Of a stretch of DNA of 64,000 nt, positions 7,613 to 15,689 are shown piece by piece (position 1 is the stretch's first letter; each line of letters begins with the position of its first letter). The stretch comes from Neobacillus piezotolerans (GTDB taxonomy: Bacteria > Bacillota > Bacilli > Bacillales > Cytobacillaceae). The position numbers and the translations under genes are program-made. The notes under the pieces are model-generated. The model did not search any database and had not been told where the DNA came from. It was given only the letters and a program-made list of their open reading frames with translations. The stretch spans positions 1 through 64,000 of the forward strand of contig NZ_QNQT01000005.1 of NCBI RefSeq assembly GCF_003362805.1. The letters are read 5' to 3'.

Positions 7613-8569
7613 ATGAGAAAAGTAGTTTTATTGACAACAGGCGGCACGATTGCAAGCAAGCCAAACAAAGAGTCCGGAAAGCTTGCATCCGGGGAATTGA
7701 CGGGTGAAGAGCTCATAGGGATGTGCAATCTGCCGGAGGACATTGAAGTGGTGGTGGAGTCAGTCTTCCAGAAGGCGAGCATGCATATTACCTTCAAGGA
7801 CCTTGTTTTTTTAAAGGATAAAATTGAGGGATACTTTAAAGATGAATCAATATCGGGTGTGGTTGTTACCCATGGTACCGATACACTTGAAGAAACTGCT
7901 TATTTTCTGGACCTGACTGTGGATGACAGAAGGCCCGTGGTCGTAACCGGATCCCAGCGTTCCCCCGAAGACCTTGGAAGCGATGTCTTTATCAATTTAC
8001 GCCATGCCATTTATTCCGCCTGCTCCCCTGACCTGTCTGGCGTCGGGACAGTCGTCGTCTTCAATGAAAGGATTTTCGCGGCACGGTATGTAAAGAAAGA
8101 ACATGCCTCCAACATCCAGGGGTTCAACTCATTCGGCTTCGGATACCTGGGGATCATTGATAACGACGAGGTATTTATTTACCAAAAACCGATAAAAAGA
8201 GAAGTTTATAAATTAAAAGAAGAAATTCCGCGGATTGACATTGTCAAATGCTATATCGGCGGTGACGGGACATTTGTCAGGGCGGCCAGGGAAAGCGGCG
8301 CGAAAGGCATTGTCCTTGAAGGGGTCGGAAGAGGGCAGGTGGCACCACTGATGATGGAGGAAATTGAAAAGGCCATTGCTTTAGGAATCATCGTAGTTAT
8401 TACGACCAGCGCCGAAGAAGGGGCGGTTTATCCTACTTATGATTATAAAGGCAGTGCATTTGACCTTGTTACAAAAGGAGCGATCCTTGGGAGTGACAAT
8501 GATTCGAAGAAAGCCCGGATTAAGCTGGCAGCCGTACTCGCAAGTGGTGAAGGCGAGATAGTATTTTAA
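7613..8569 (+). CDS. L-asparaginase
   Basis: A 318-residue asparaginase that hydrolyses asparagine to aspartate and ammonia. Both catalytic threonine motifs are present: TTGGTIAS at about residues 8-15 and HGTDTLEE near 87-94. GGDGTFVRAA and TTSAEEGAVYP mark the C-terminal domain. There is no signal peptide, so it is probably cytoplasmic. Start ATG follows GCAGGGTGATGGG. Position after gudB-ypdA puts it among nitrogen metabolism genes. I cannot tell from sequence whether it corresponds to ansA or to a separate paralogue, so no symbol is given. Confidence 0.93.
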   Translation: MRKVVLLTTGGTIASKPNKESGKLASGELTGEELIGMCNLPEDIEVVVESVFQKASMHITFKDLVFLKDKIEGYFKDESISGVVVTHGTDTLEETAYFLDLTVDDRRPVVVTGSQRSPEDLGSDVFINLRHAIYSACSPDLSGVGTVVVFNERIFAARYVKKEHASNIQGFNSFGFGYLGIIDNDEVFIYQKPIKREVYKLKEEIPRIDIVKCYIGGDGTFVRAARESGAKGIVLEGVGRGQVAPLMMEEIEKAIALGIIVVITTSAEEGAVYPTYDYKGSAFDLVTKGAILGSDNDSKKARIKLAAVLASGEGEIVF

Positions 8570-8677
8570 GATTCCTAGACAGGAACTTGCTGATAATTCC
8601 ATTTTCATTCAGGCCAAGCCATGATACCATGTAAGAAAAGGGGATTTTCTCCCATCTAAAGGAAAAGAGGGCAGTGC

Positions 8678-9370
8678 ATGCTGGTGATCTTTTCTGCCGG
8701 GATCGCACCCGGCCTGGCATTGTTGAGCTATTTTTATTTAAAGGATGAAGTGGAATCAGAGCCTCTACCAGTGGTATTCAGGACTTTCCTGTTCGGCGCC
8801 CTGCTTGTTTTCCCAATCATGTTCCTGCAGCACGTCCTGCAAACCGAAAATGTCCTGTCTCCAGGCTGGCTTCAGGCCTTTGTGTCCGCGGGCTTGTTCG
8901 AGGAGTTTTTTAAGTGGTTTATTCTCTATTACGCGGTCTATCAGCATATTGCTTTTGATGAACCATTCGATGGGATTGTTTATGGAGCTGCTGTTTCACT
9001 TGGATTTGCTTCAGCTGAGAATATCTTTTATCTTGTAGGAAACGGAGTTGAGCACGCAATAGGCCGGGCGCTTCTTCCAGTTCCAAGCCATGCCCTTTTC
9101 GGCGTAATCATGGGGTATTATATGGGTAAGGGCAAATTCAGTGAAAAACGGACTTCCAAATGGATTTGGTTGTCCCTGCTTATCCCGGTATTCCTGCATG
9201 GCTCGTATGATTATATCCTGATTAGCCAGGAGTATTGGCTGTATTACATTATGCCTTTCATGATTTTCCTATGGTGGCTTGGCCTCCGTAAAGTAAAAAA
9301 GGCAAGGGCGCTAAGCGCCGCACACATAAAAAGCCAATATAATTCCCAAAAGCCTCTTCATACCCAGTGA
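8678..9370 (+). CDS. prsW: Intramembrane glutamic protease PrsW
   Basis: A 230-residue multi-pass membrane protease. PrsW makes the first cut in the anti-sigma factor RsiW, releasing sigma-W on envelope stress. The conserved catalytic elements are present within membrane helices: FEEFFKW, FASAEN, PSHALFG and HGSYD. About seven hydrophobic segments span the protein. Start ATG 8678 follows AAAGAGGG. Its stop codon lies inside the terminator hairpin. Located upstream of sleB as in other Bacillus. Confidence 0.93.
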   Translation: MLVIFSAGIAPGLALLSYFYLKDEVESEPLPVVFRTFLFGALLVFPIMFLQHVLQTENVLSPGWLQAFVSAGLFEEFFKWFILYYAVYQHIAFDEPFDGIVYGAAVSLGFASAENIFYLVGNGVEHAIGRALLPVPSHALFGVIMGYYMGKGKFSEKRTSKWIWLSLLIPVFLHGSYDYILISQEYWLYYIMPFMIFLWWLGLRKVKKARALSAAHIKSQYNSQKPLHTQ

Positions 9371-9383
9371 AGGGGCTTTTTGA
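9348..9383 (+). terminator. Terminator of prsW
   Basis: AAAAGCC-T-CTTCA pairs with TGAAG-G-GGCTTTT, followed by T-rich sequence. The hairpin includes the last prsW codons. Confidence 0.75.
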
Positions 9384-9668
9384 TTTAGATAAGAATGTAT
9401 AAAATTGTACTGCTCCATAAGATCTTTTCGACGTCATAGCTTCCCGGGAAGGAATAAGTGTCCTGTTTTTTATTAGAGAGCACGAAGCGTCGCGGGCGAA
9501 CTTCAATCCCCTCGCTACAATAATTCAACTTCGATTCGCCTCTGCTCCAGTGCCAACCGCTCATCCGCTTTTATGCCTTTTCCAGCGCCGCCCTTTTTTT
9601 GAATAAAAATCCCTTTTACACAGAAAATAGCCTTAATGGAAAATGAAAAGCATTTGGAGGTATGAATC
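9384..9668. other. prsW-sleB intergenic region
   Basis: The 298-bp gap between prsW and sleB holds the prsW terminator and, near its end, the likely sigma-G promoter of sleB. In the middle (about 9390-9595) I see no gene with a ribosome site on either strand. Confidence 0.5.
9600..9629 (+). promoter_or_regulatory. Candidate sigma-G promoter of sleB-ypeB
   Basis: The -35 TGAATA (9600-9605) matches the sigma-G consensus. After a 17-nt spacer, GAAAATA (9623-9629) matches the -10 CATWHTA at five of seven positions. The sleB-ypeB operon of B. subtilis is forespore-specific, which agrees. Confidence 0.5.
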
Positions 9669-10397
9669 GTGAAAAAAAAGGATTTCCTTGCCCGCCTGCT
9701 TTTATGCACACTTATCATCCCTGTGTTTTTTTGGAACGCCGAAAAGACGGATGCCTTCAGTAACCAGGTAATCCAGCATGGAGCGGTTGGCGATGATGTA
9801 ATAGAACTCCAATCAAGGCTGAAATTCATTGGATTCTATACGAAAAAGATAGATGGGGTTTTTGGCTGGAGCACCTATTGGGCGCTCAGGAATTTTCAAT
9901 ATGAATTTGGCCTCCCCATAGATGGGCTTGCGGGGAGCGACACAAAGGCGAAACTTGTTAAGGCAACGAAGAATATGCCGCGTGGAACAGCGAAAAAACA
10001 GGCACCGGCAAAGCCGAAAGCGGGGAATGTCCCGAGCGGCTTTTCAGAGAACGACATAAAGTTGATGTCAAATGCTGTTTATGGGGAGGCGAGGGGGGAG
10101 CCATATGAAGGACAGGTGGCAGTCGCCGCGGTTATTTTGAACAGGCTTGAAAGTTCTACATTCCCGAATACGATTTCGGGGGTCATTTTTGAGCCGCTTG
10201 CATTTACAGCGGTAGCGGATGGCCAAATTTGGTTAACCCCAAATGATACGGCGCGGAAGGCAGTACTTGATGCGATTAACGGCTGGGATCCTACAGGCAA
10301 CGCGCTATATTATTTCAACCCTGTCACCGCGACAAGCAAGTGGATCTGGTCGAGGCCGCAAATCAAGCGGATCGGCAAGCATATATTCTGTAAATAA
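9669..10397 (+). CDS. sleB: Spore cortex-lytic enzyme SleB
   Basis: A 242-residue germination lytic transglycosylase that degrades spore cortex peptidoglycan containing muramic-delta-lactam. A signal peptide (about residues 1-29) is followed by a peptidoglycan-binding domain (about 38-100, VIELQSRLKFIGFY and FGWSTYWALRNFQ), a Pro/Lys linker (105-125) and the SleB catalytic domain (about 130-242), with NAVYGEARGEPYEGQVAVAAVILNR carrying the catalytic Glu. The start is GTG behind GGAGGTATGAATC. It forms an operon with ypeB 14 nt downstream, which is needed for SleB to be stable in the spore. Confidence 0.96.
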   Translation: MKKKDFLARLLLCTLIIPVFFWNAEKTDAFSNQVIQHGAVGDDVIELQSRLKFIGFYTKKIDGVFGWSTYWALRNFQYEFGLPIDGLAGSDTKAKLVKATKNMPRGTAKKQAPAKPKAGNVPSGFSENDIKLMSNAVYGEARGEPYEGQVAVAAVILNRLESSTFPNTISGVIFEPLAFTAVADGQIWLTPNDTARKAVLDAINGWDPTGNALYYFNPVTATSKWIWSRPQIKRIGKHIFCK

Positions 10398-10411
10398 GAA
10401 GGTGAGCGGAC

Positions 10412-11761
10412 ATGATACGAAATATTTTAATAGTCCTCCTGGCAATTGGAGTCGCCGGCACGGCATACTGGGGCTATCAGGAACGGAAGGAGAAAAATGC
10501 CGTCCTTATAAATGCAGAGAACAATTACCAGCAAGCATTCCATGAATTGTCGTACCGGGTTGACCTTCTGAATGATAAGCTTGGGACCACGCTTGCGATG
10601 AATTCACGAAAATCGCTTTCGCCTTCACTTGCCGAGGTATGGCGAATCACCTCGGAGGCACGCCAAAATGTTGGGCAGCTTCCGCTATCACTCCTCCCTT
10701 TCAATAAAACCGAGGAGTTTCTCTCTGGAGTCGGTGAATTCAGCTACAAAACTGCGGTGCGGGACCTGGATAAGCATCCCTTGAACGATAAAGAATATAA
10801 GGCGCTGCAAACCCTATATAAGCAGTCGGCTGATATTCAGGGGGAACTAAGGCAGGTCCAGCATTTGGTACTTAAAAATAATCTCCGCTGGATGGATGTT
10901 GAGCTTGCCCTTGCTTCAGGTAAAGAGAATTCGGACAATACAATCATCGACGGATTCAAAGTAGTGGAAAAAACGGTTTCCGGTTACGAAGAAACTGATT
11001 TTGGCCCTGAGTTTGTCAGCATGAAAGAAAAGGACAGTAATTTCAAGAAGCTCCCCGGAAAGAAAATAACAAAATCCGAAGCAGTTACTACAGCTAGGAA
11101 ATATATTGGCTTTGACGGGAAGGCGAAAACAAAAGTATCCGAAAATGGGAAGGGCTCTGATTTTGGTTTTTACACTGTGTCAGTCACTAACCGCCAATCC
11201 GGTATGGAAGCGAGCATGGATATCACCAAAAAAGGGGGCTATCCAATCTGGTTCCTGAATAACCGGCCGATTGGCAAACAAAAAATTTCCTTAAATGAAG
11301 CAGGCAACAAGGCCGCGACATTTTTGAAGGAAAATAAATACGAGTCCCTCGAACTGTCCGAGAGCGCCCAATACGATACGATCGGTGTATTTACCTTTGT
11401 AACAAAGCAAGGAAATATAAGGATTTATCCCGAATCGATAAAGGTGAAGGTCGCCCTCGACAAAGGAGAGCTAGTAGGCCTCTCGGCGGATGATTATTTG
11501 AAGACAAAAACCGTAAGGCAGCCCAAGAGCCCAACAGTGGGCATCAAGGACGCCAGAAATAAAATCAGCCCCAATGTGAAAATTATGGAAGAGAGGCAGG
11601 CAATTATCCTAAATGATTTAAACCGCGAAGTATTATGCTATGAATTTATGGGAACGCTTGGCGACGATACGTACAGGATATTTATCAATGCCGAAACTGG
11701 TGAAGAAGAAAAAGTGGATAAAATGAAAAATGCCGAGGAGATGTTTGATGACGCTCTCTAG
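10412..11761 (+). CDS. ypeB: Germination protein YpeB
   Basis: A 449-residue partner of SleB. An uncleaved N-terminal membrane anchor (about residues 4-22) precedes a helical N-terminal region and C-terminal PepSY-type repeats (ITKSEAVTTARKYIG near 220, LNEAGNKAATFLKENKY near 300 and VGIKDARNKISP near 375). YpeB and SleB stabilise one another in the spore. Start ATG follows AAGGTGAG, 14 nt after sleB. Length is normal for the family. Confidence 0.95.
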   Translation: MIRNILIVLLAIGVAGTAYWGYQERKEKNAVLINAENNYQQAFHELSYRVDLLNDKLGTTLAMNSRKSLSPSLAEVWRITSEARQNVGQLPLSLLPFNKTEEFLSGVGEFSYKTAVRDLDKHPLNDKEYKALQTLYKQSADIQGELRQVQHLVLKNNLRWMDVELALASGKENSDNTIIDGFKVVEKTVSGYEETDFGPEFVSMKEKDSNFKKLPGKKITKSEAVTTARKYIGFDGKAKTKVSENGKGSDFGFYTVSVTNRQSGMEASMDITKKGGYPIWFLNNRPIGKQKISLNEAGNKAATFLKENKYESLELSESAQYDTIGVFTFVTKQGNIRIYPESIKVKVALDKGELVGLSADDYLKTKTVRQPKSPTVGIKDARNKISPNVKIMEERQAIILNDLNREVLCYEFMGTLGDDTYRIFINAETGEEEKVDKMKNAEEMFDDAL

Positions 11762-11806
11762 GGGAGATGCTGATTGGGTAATAGCCGTGAAATGAGGTGG
11801 GAAATT

Positions 11807-11986
11807 ATGAAAAAAGCCGAGCGGATCCTTTTGAAGGTTGCGGTCGCGCAGTTCCTCTTTCTATTGCTTGCCCAAATTTTCATCCACCGATTTGGTGTAC
11901 TTCCCGAATTAATCGGAATATCCAAATATGAGGGCACGAGCAAGATGGACCATACCGACATTCTTGAAGTTTTCCGGGTAAGATAA
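11807..11986 (+). CDS. ypfB: YpfB-like small membrane protein (DUF5359)
   Basis: A 59-residue protein with one hydrophobic helix (KVAVAQFLFLLLAQIFI) near the N-terminus, preceded by MKKAERILL. It matches the small YpfB protein that lies between ypeB and cmk in Bacillus. I use ATG 11807 because GAGGTGGG lies 6 nt upstream; the ORF extends farther upstream without a better site. The PilZ-domain gene ypfA, usually found between ypeB and ypfB, is absent. Function unknown. A terminator follows directly. Confidence 0.75.
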   Translation: MKKAERILLKVAVAQFLFLLLAQIFIHRFGVLPELIGISKYEGTSKMDHTDILEVFRVR

Positions 11987-12009
11987 GGGCAGGTGATTCC
12001 TGCCTTTTT
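11987..12009 (+). terminator. Terminator of ypfB
   Basis: GGCAGG pairs with CCTGCC over a 5-nt loop, followed by TTTTT. Confidence 0.75.
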
Positions 12010-12120
12010 CTTTTACGTTTTTTTAAGAGCCCGTACAACCTTTCCAAAAATGACCCGGTTAGGCGGAGGGGCTTGCTTCTGAAAAAATATTATTTTATAA
12101 AAGAGCATTTATTCATTATA

Positions 12121-12129
12121 TGGTAGAAT
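12121..12129 (+). promoter_or_regulatory. Candidate extended -10 promoter of cmk
   Basis: TGGTAGAAT is an extended -10 element (TGn plus TAGAAT at 12124-12129). No good -35 is visible. The leader to cmk would be about 75 nt. Confidence 0.4.
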
Positions 12130-12209
12130 GAATAATTGAAGGCAAAAAGGAAAAACGGCCTAGAACAGCAAAAGAGCTTGAGCACGGGTGACAGGAAACA
12201 GGAGGAAAC

Positions 12210-12884
12210 ATGGACAAGAAAATTTCAATAGCGATTGATGGGCCTGCGGCTGCAGGAAAAAGTACAGTAGCAAAAATTGTCGCGGAACAACTTTCCTATA
12301 TTTATATCGACACTGGCGCTATGTACAGGGCACTTACTTATAAAGCATTGAAAATGGGGGCCGATCTCGATCGGGAAGACACCTTGATCGGCATTCTGTT
12401 AAATAGTGAAATAAAGCTTCTCCCATCCGATTCGGGGCAACTCGTTTTATTGGATGGAGAAGATGTCACAAAAGAAATCCGATATTCGAAGGTAACCAAC
12501 TCTGTTTCAATTGTAGCGATGCATCGGCAGGTACGGGCTGAAATGGTGAGAAGGCAGCAAGAGCTTGCTTCATTTGGTGGGGTGGTCATGGATGGGCGCG
12601 ATATCGGCACCCATGTGCTCCCAAAAGCGGAAGTTAAAGTTTTTCTGCTAGCAAGTGTGGAAGAAAGGGCTATCCGCCGCCATACAGAAAATGTTCAGAA
12701 AGGGATTGATTCCGACCTTGAAACGTTGAAAAACGAAATCGCCAGGCGGGACAAGCTTGATTCCGAAAGGGAGGTAGCTCCTCTCGTTAAGGCGGAAGAT
12801 GCGGTTGAAATCGATACGACATCCCTTTCGATCAATGACGTAGTAGAGAGAATAATGGCGTTAGTGGAAGAGAGAGTGAGATAA
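12210..12884 (+). CDS. cmk: Cytidylate kinase
   Basis: A 224-residue (d)CMP kinase that phosphorylates CMP and dCMP using ATP. The P-loop [11 protein letters not shown] lies at residues 8-18. Substrate residues follow in [10 protein letters not shown] and [10 protein letters not shown], and a lid-region Arg cluster ([12 protein letters not shown]) is present. Length is normal. Start ATG follows AGGAGGAAAC. plsC starts 2 nt after its stop, so both are in one operon, as in other Bacillus. Confidence 0.97.
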   Translation: MDKKISIAIDGPAAAGKSTVAKIVAEQLSYIYIDTGAMYRALTYKALKMGADLDREDTLIGILLNSEIKLLPSDSGQLVLLDGEDVTKEIRYSKVTNSVSIVAMHRQVRAEMVRRQQELASFGGVVMDGRDIGTHVLPKAEVKVFLLASVEERAIRRHTENVQKGIDSDLETLKNEIARRDKLDSEREVAPLVKAEDAVEIDTTSLSINDVVERIMALVEERVR

Positions 12885-12886
12885 AA

Positions 12887-13480
12887 ATGACTTTTTATTC
12901 ATTTGCCAGGTTTGTCGCAAACACTGCATTAAAACCAGTCTACAAGTATGAAGTGCATGGGCTCGAACATTTCCCAAAAGAAGGCGGCGTACTGCTTTGC
13001 TCCAATCATATCAATAACTTTGACCCGCCGGTTGTTGGGATCACCGCTCCGCGGCCGGTGCATTTCATGGCAAAGGAAGAACTCTTTGCCGTACCCGTCC
13101 TTAAGGATATTATCAAGGCGTGCAACGCGTTTCCTGTGAAGCGGGGAATGAGTGATCGTGAGGCTCTCAGAAAAGGGCTTGGAGTTTTAAAAGCTGGAGA
13201 GGTTTTAGGATTGTTTCCTGAGGGAACAAGAAGCAAGACAGGGGAATTAGGCCAAGGTTTGGCAGGGGCGGGCTTTTTTGCGTTAAGATCCACCGCCCAT
13301 GTCGTACCATGCGCGATTATCGGCCCGTATAAAGCATTCAAAAAGCTTAAAGTCGTATACGGAAAGCCGATCGACATGGAACGTTTGCGGGGAGAAAAAG
13401 CGTCCCCAGAAGCCGCGACCGAATTAATCATGGCGGAAATACGCAAACTTATTGAAGAACATAAAGGGGTTTCCGCTTGA
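12887..13480 (+). CDS. plsC: 1-acylglycerol-3-phosphate O-acyltransferase
   Basis: A 197-residue PlsC-family acyltransferase that makes phosphatidic acid at the membrane. Family blocks are visible: NHINNFDPP (the HX4D catalytic block, near residue 38), AFPVKRGMSDREAL (near 80) and FPEGTRSKTG (near 108). The N-terminus is weakly hydrophobic. Start ATG lies 2 nt after the cmk stop, with GAGAGAGTGAG upstream inside cmk. A terminator follows. Confidence 0.93.
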   Translation: MTFYSFARFVANTALKPVYKYEVHGLEHFPKEGGVLLCSNHINNFDPPVVGITAPRPVHFMAKEELFAVPVLKDIIKACNAFPVKRGMSDREALRKGLGVLKAGEVLGLFPEGTRSKTGELGQGLAGAGFFALRSTAHVVPCAIIGPYKAFKKLKVVYGKPIDMERLRGEKASPEAATELIMAEIRKLIEEHKGVSA

Positions 13481-13489
13481 CAAAAAAGT

Positions 13490-13526
13490 CCTTTTGTAAG
13501 AAGTTATTACAAAGGAATATTTTTTT
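13490..13526 (+). terminator. Terminator of cmk-plsC
   Basis: CCTTTTGTAA pairs with TTACAAAGG (one bulge), followed by AATAT and seven T. Confidence 0.75.
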
Positions 13527-13557
13527 GAATATTCTAGGAATCGCAGCCGCTATGATG

Positions 13558-13585
13558 GGCGCCGCATGCATGAGCAGCATGCGCC
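13558..13585 (+). other. GC-rich hairpin in the rpsA leader
   Basis: CGCATGC (13563-13569) pairs perfectly with GCATGCG (13577-13583) over a 7-nt loop. GGCGC/GCGCC just outside offers an alternative longer stem with a bulge. No T-tract follows, so it is not a simple terminator. It ends about 46 nt before the start codon. Confidence 0.6.
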
Positions 13586-13631
13586 GCATCTATATATTTA
13601 AAGGGCAGCCAATGGTTAAGGAGGAGTACAT

Positions 13632-14771
13632 ATGTCGGAAGATATGAATCACATTGAAGTCGGGAATTTTGAAGTTGGAGACAGGGTGAATGGACAAGTT
13701 ACCAAAGTGGAAGAAAAACAGGTTCTTGTCGACATCCAAAACAGCAAACTCGATGGAATCATTCCAATCAGCGAATTGTCGAGCATTCATATTGAGAAAG
13801 CTTCAGATGCAGTGGCCGAAGGGGATACCCTTGAACTTGAAGTCCTGAAGGTCGAGGAAGAAGCCCTGATCCTATCCAAACGCAAGGTTGACGCTGAAAA
13901 GGCTTGGGATGTCCTTGATGAGAAATTCCAGAGTGGAGAAGTCTTTAATGCTGAAGTAAAGGATGTCGTCAAGGGCGGGCTGGTTGTCGACCTTGGAGTA
14001 CGCGGCTTTGTTCCCGCTTCGCTTGTGGAAGCATACTTCGTCGAGGATTTTTCTGATTATAAAGGAAAAGAACTATCATTTAAAATTGTTGAGCTTGATA
14101 AAGAAAAGAACAGGCTAATCCTTTCGCACAGGGCTGTTGTTGAGGAAGAAAAGGGCAAAAAGAAGCAGGATCTTCTCGAATCAATCCAGCCAGGACAGGT
14201 GATTGAAGGAACAGTCCAAAGGATTACTGATTTTGGGGCATTCGTCGATATCGGGGGAATTGATGGCCTTGTCCACATTTCCCAGCTCTCCCATGAGCAT
14301 GTCGAGAAGCCTGGAGACGTTGTCCAGGAAGGCCAGAAGGTCCAAGTCAAGGTTCTGAATGTTGACCGCGACAATGAAAGAATTTCCCTGTCCATCAAGG
14401 AAACACTCCCTGGGCCTTGGGCTGATATTGCTGAAAAGGCAGCAAAGGGAAGCGTTTTGACAGGAACTGTTCGCCGGCTTGTTTCCTATGGCGCCTTCGT
14501 GGAAGTTTTCCCTGGTGTGGAAGGCCTTGTCCACATTTCCCAAATCGCGCACAAACATATCGGCACACCTCATGAAGTCCTGAAAGAGGGCCAGGAAGTA
14601 CAGGTCAAGGTACTCGATGTGAACGAAAAAGAACAGCGCCTGTCGCTCAGCATCAAAGACCTTTTGGAAAGGGACGAAGAAGAAAACATGGATTATGAGC
14701 TTCCCGAGGAATCAAAAGGGTTCCAGCTGGGAGAATTGCTTGGCGATAAATTGAAAGATTTAAAAAAATAA
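13632..14771 (+). CDS. rpsA: S1-domain RNA-binding protein (ribosomal protein S1 homologue YpfD)
   Basis: A 379-residue protein with four S1 (OB-fold) domains, at about residues 14-85, 100-168, 188-255 and 275-342. Each shows the pattern of GxV-x-GAFVD/E[13 protein letters not shown]. Gram-negative S1 has six domains, whereas the shorter four-domain form is usual in Bacillus (YpfD) and is probably not a strict ribosomal protein. The last 35 residues are acidic and disordered. Start ATG follows AAGGAGGAGTACAT. Confidence 0.94.
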   Translation: MSEDMNHIEVGNFEVGDRVNGQVTKVEEKQVLVDIQNSKLDGIIPISELSSIHIEKASDAVAEGDTLELEVLKVEEEALILSKRKVDAEKAWDVLDEKFQSGEVFNAEVKDVVKGGLVVDLGVRGFVPASLVEAYFVEDFSDYKGKELSFKIVELDKEKNRLILSHRAVVEEEKGKKKQDLLESIQPGQVIEGTVQRITDFGAFVDIGGIDGLVHISQLSHEHVEKPGDVVQEGQKVQVKVLNVDRDNERISLSIKETLPGPWADIAEKAAKGSVLTGTVRRLVSYGAFVEVFPGVEGLVHISQIAHKHIGTPHEVLKEGQEVQVKVLDVNEKEQRLSLSIKDLLERDEEENMDYELPEESKGFQLGELLGDKLKDLKK

Positions 14772-14776
14772 GCATG

Positions 14777-14809
14777 AAAAAAGCTTCCGGTCATGGCGGA
14801 AGCTTTTTT
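14777..14809 (+). terminator. Terminator of rpsA
   Basis: AAAAAAGCTTCCG pairs with CGGAAGCTTTTTT, a 13-bp perfect stem that can act in both directions, so it may also stop ypzI transcription from the other strand. Confidence 0.9.
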
Positions 14810-14831
14810 CATGCCTTTTTCCTTATTCATG

Positions 14832-14975
14832 TCAGGATTTCTTCCCGTCATTCATTTTCCTGGCTTCTTCCGGCGTCTGAAGCCCCGTTGACCCAGGGTA
14901 ATGAAGCGATTGATCGCGGTCGGATTCAACCCTTCGGCTTTCCCGCAGCTTTTTTTCCTGCCTGTCTTTTCCCAT
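14832..14975 (-). CDS. ypzI: YpzI family small basic protein
   Basis: A 47-residue protein encoded opposite its neighbours: it begins MGKDRQEKKLRES, contains HYPGSTGLQTPEEARK and ends NDGKKS. It is strongly charged with no hydrophobic segment. It closely resembles the conserved Bacillus YpzI protein, in the same place between rpsA and yphA. Its ATG at 14975 is preceded by GGAGGTGAT at 5-nt spacing, an excellent site. Function unknown. Confidence 0.85.
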   Translation of the reverse strand: MGKDRQEKKLRESRRVESDRDQSLHYPGSTGLQTPEEARKMNDGKKS

Positions 14976-15045
14976 CACCTATCACCTCCAATATTAAATT
15001 ATTTATCAAACAAAGAAAATTAATCCTGGTATGAAAATACATGGG

Positions 15046-15064
15046 CTTTACCATAATGGTAAAG
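15046..15064. promoter_or_regulatory. 19-bp perfect palindrome before yphA
   Basis: CTTTACCATAATGGTAAAG reads as two 9-bp arms around one base. It lies immediately upstream of the yphA ribosome site and about 70 bp from the ypzI start. The inner TTACCAT-A-ATGGTAA has the 7-1-7 shape of Fur-family operators but not their known sequences. No T-tract follows. It may be an operator or an RNA hairpin. Confidence 0.5.
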
Positions 15065-15077
15065 ATAGGAGGTAGGC

Positions 15078-15689
15078 ATGATGGATGGATATATGTTTTA
15101 TTTGGCGGCATGGTGTTCGTTGATATATTTGGCGTTCCTGGCGAGCGGACGGCTTCGTTCCATGAGGGGGCTGAGGGCTTCGATCCTGCTGGCGATTATC
15201 GCATCACCGCTCCACTTTCAGGTAGGGGAATCATTGGTTTATATAGGCTGGATAAGTATATACTTCTATTCGATCATTCATATCATACAGGCAAACTGGA
15301 AACAAAAAGCATATTTTTCGGTTTGCGGCATCATCGTATCCATGTTATATAGTTCCATCCGTTTATTTGAATTGTTCGATCCGATCGTTTTTATTATTAA
15401 AAAAGAATGGTTCATTGCAATCGTTATTAGTTTGCTCGTACCTATCCTGTACCGGCCGTTTAAATGGAGGCTGCTCGTGATTATGGTCGGGATAATCCAG
15501 GGGGAATTGCTTTATGCCCTCGTCCTTGCCAAAAACTCCATGCCTTTTGATGCGGGGGGCTATGCTTTTATGGATACGCTTTCGCTGGTGGCCGCCGTTG
15601 CGTTTATTTGGAATGCCATTGAAAAATGCGCCGCATGGCTTGGGTCTTCCATAAACTCAATGGAAAGGGGCCGGAAATCATCCCAATGA
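15078..15689 (+). CDS. yphA: YphA family membrane protein
   Basis: A 203-residue protein with about six to seven predicted membrane helices spread over its length (for example residues 5-22, 34-50, 54-70, 78-95, 112-130, 135-155 and 165-185). It matches YphA of B. subtilis in length, topology and position before yphB. Start ATG follows AGGAGG; a second ATG is adjacent. Its stop overlaps the next start by ATGA, so it is coupled to yphB. Function unknown. Confidence 0.8.
   Translation: MMDGYMFYLAAWCSLIYLAFLASGRLRSMRGLRASILLAIIASPLHFQVGESLVYIGWISIYFYSIIHIIQANWKQKAYFSVCGIIVSMLYSSIRLFELFDPIVFIIKKEWFIAIVISLLVPILYRPFKWRLLVIMVGIIQGELLYALVLAKNSMPFDAGGYAFMDTLSLVAAVAFIWNAIEKCAAWLGSSINSMERGRKSSQ

Noticed and set aside
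6856-7797. Long minus-strand ORF (313 residues) opposite ypdA
   Set aside because: It is fully antisense to ypdA and the asparaginase start, both of which carry complete family motifs.
9515-9829. Minus-strand ORF ending KKGGAGKGIKADERLALEQRRIEVELL
   Set aside because: The tail looks protein-like, but the ORF runs antisense through the sleB start and no ATG/GTG/TTG with a ribosome site opens the plausible part.
14774-15034. Plus-strand 86-residue ORF after rpsA
   Set aside because: It begins inside the rpsA terminator and is antisense to ypzI, which has a far better ribosome site and a recognised sequence.
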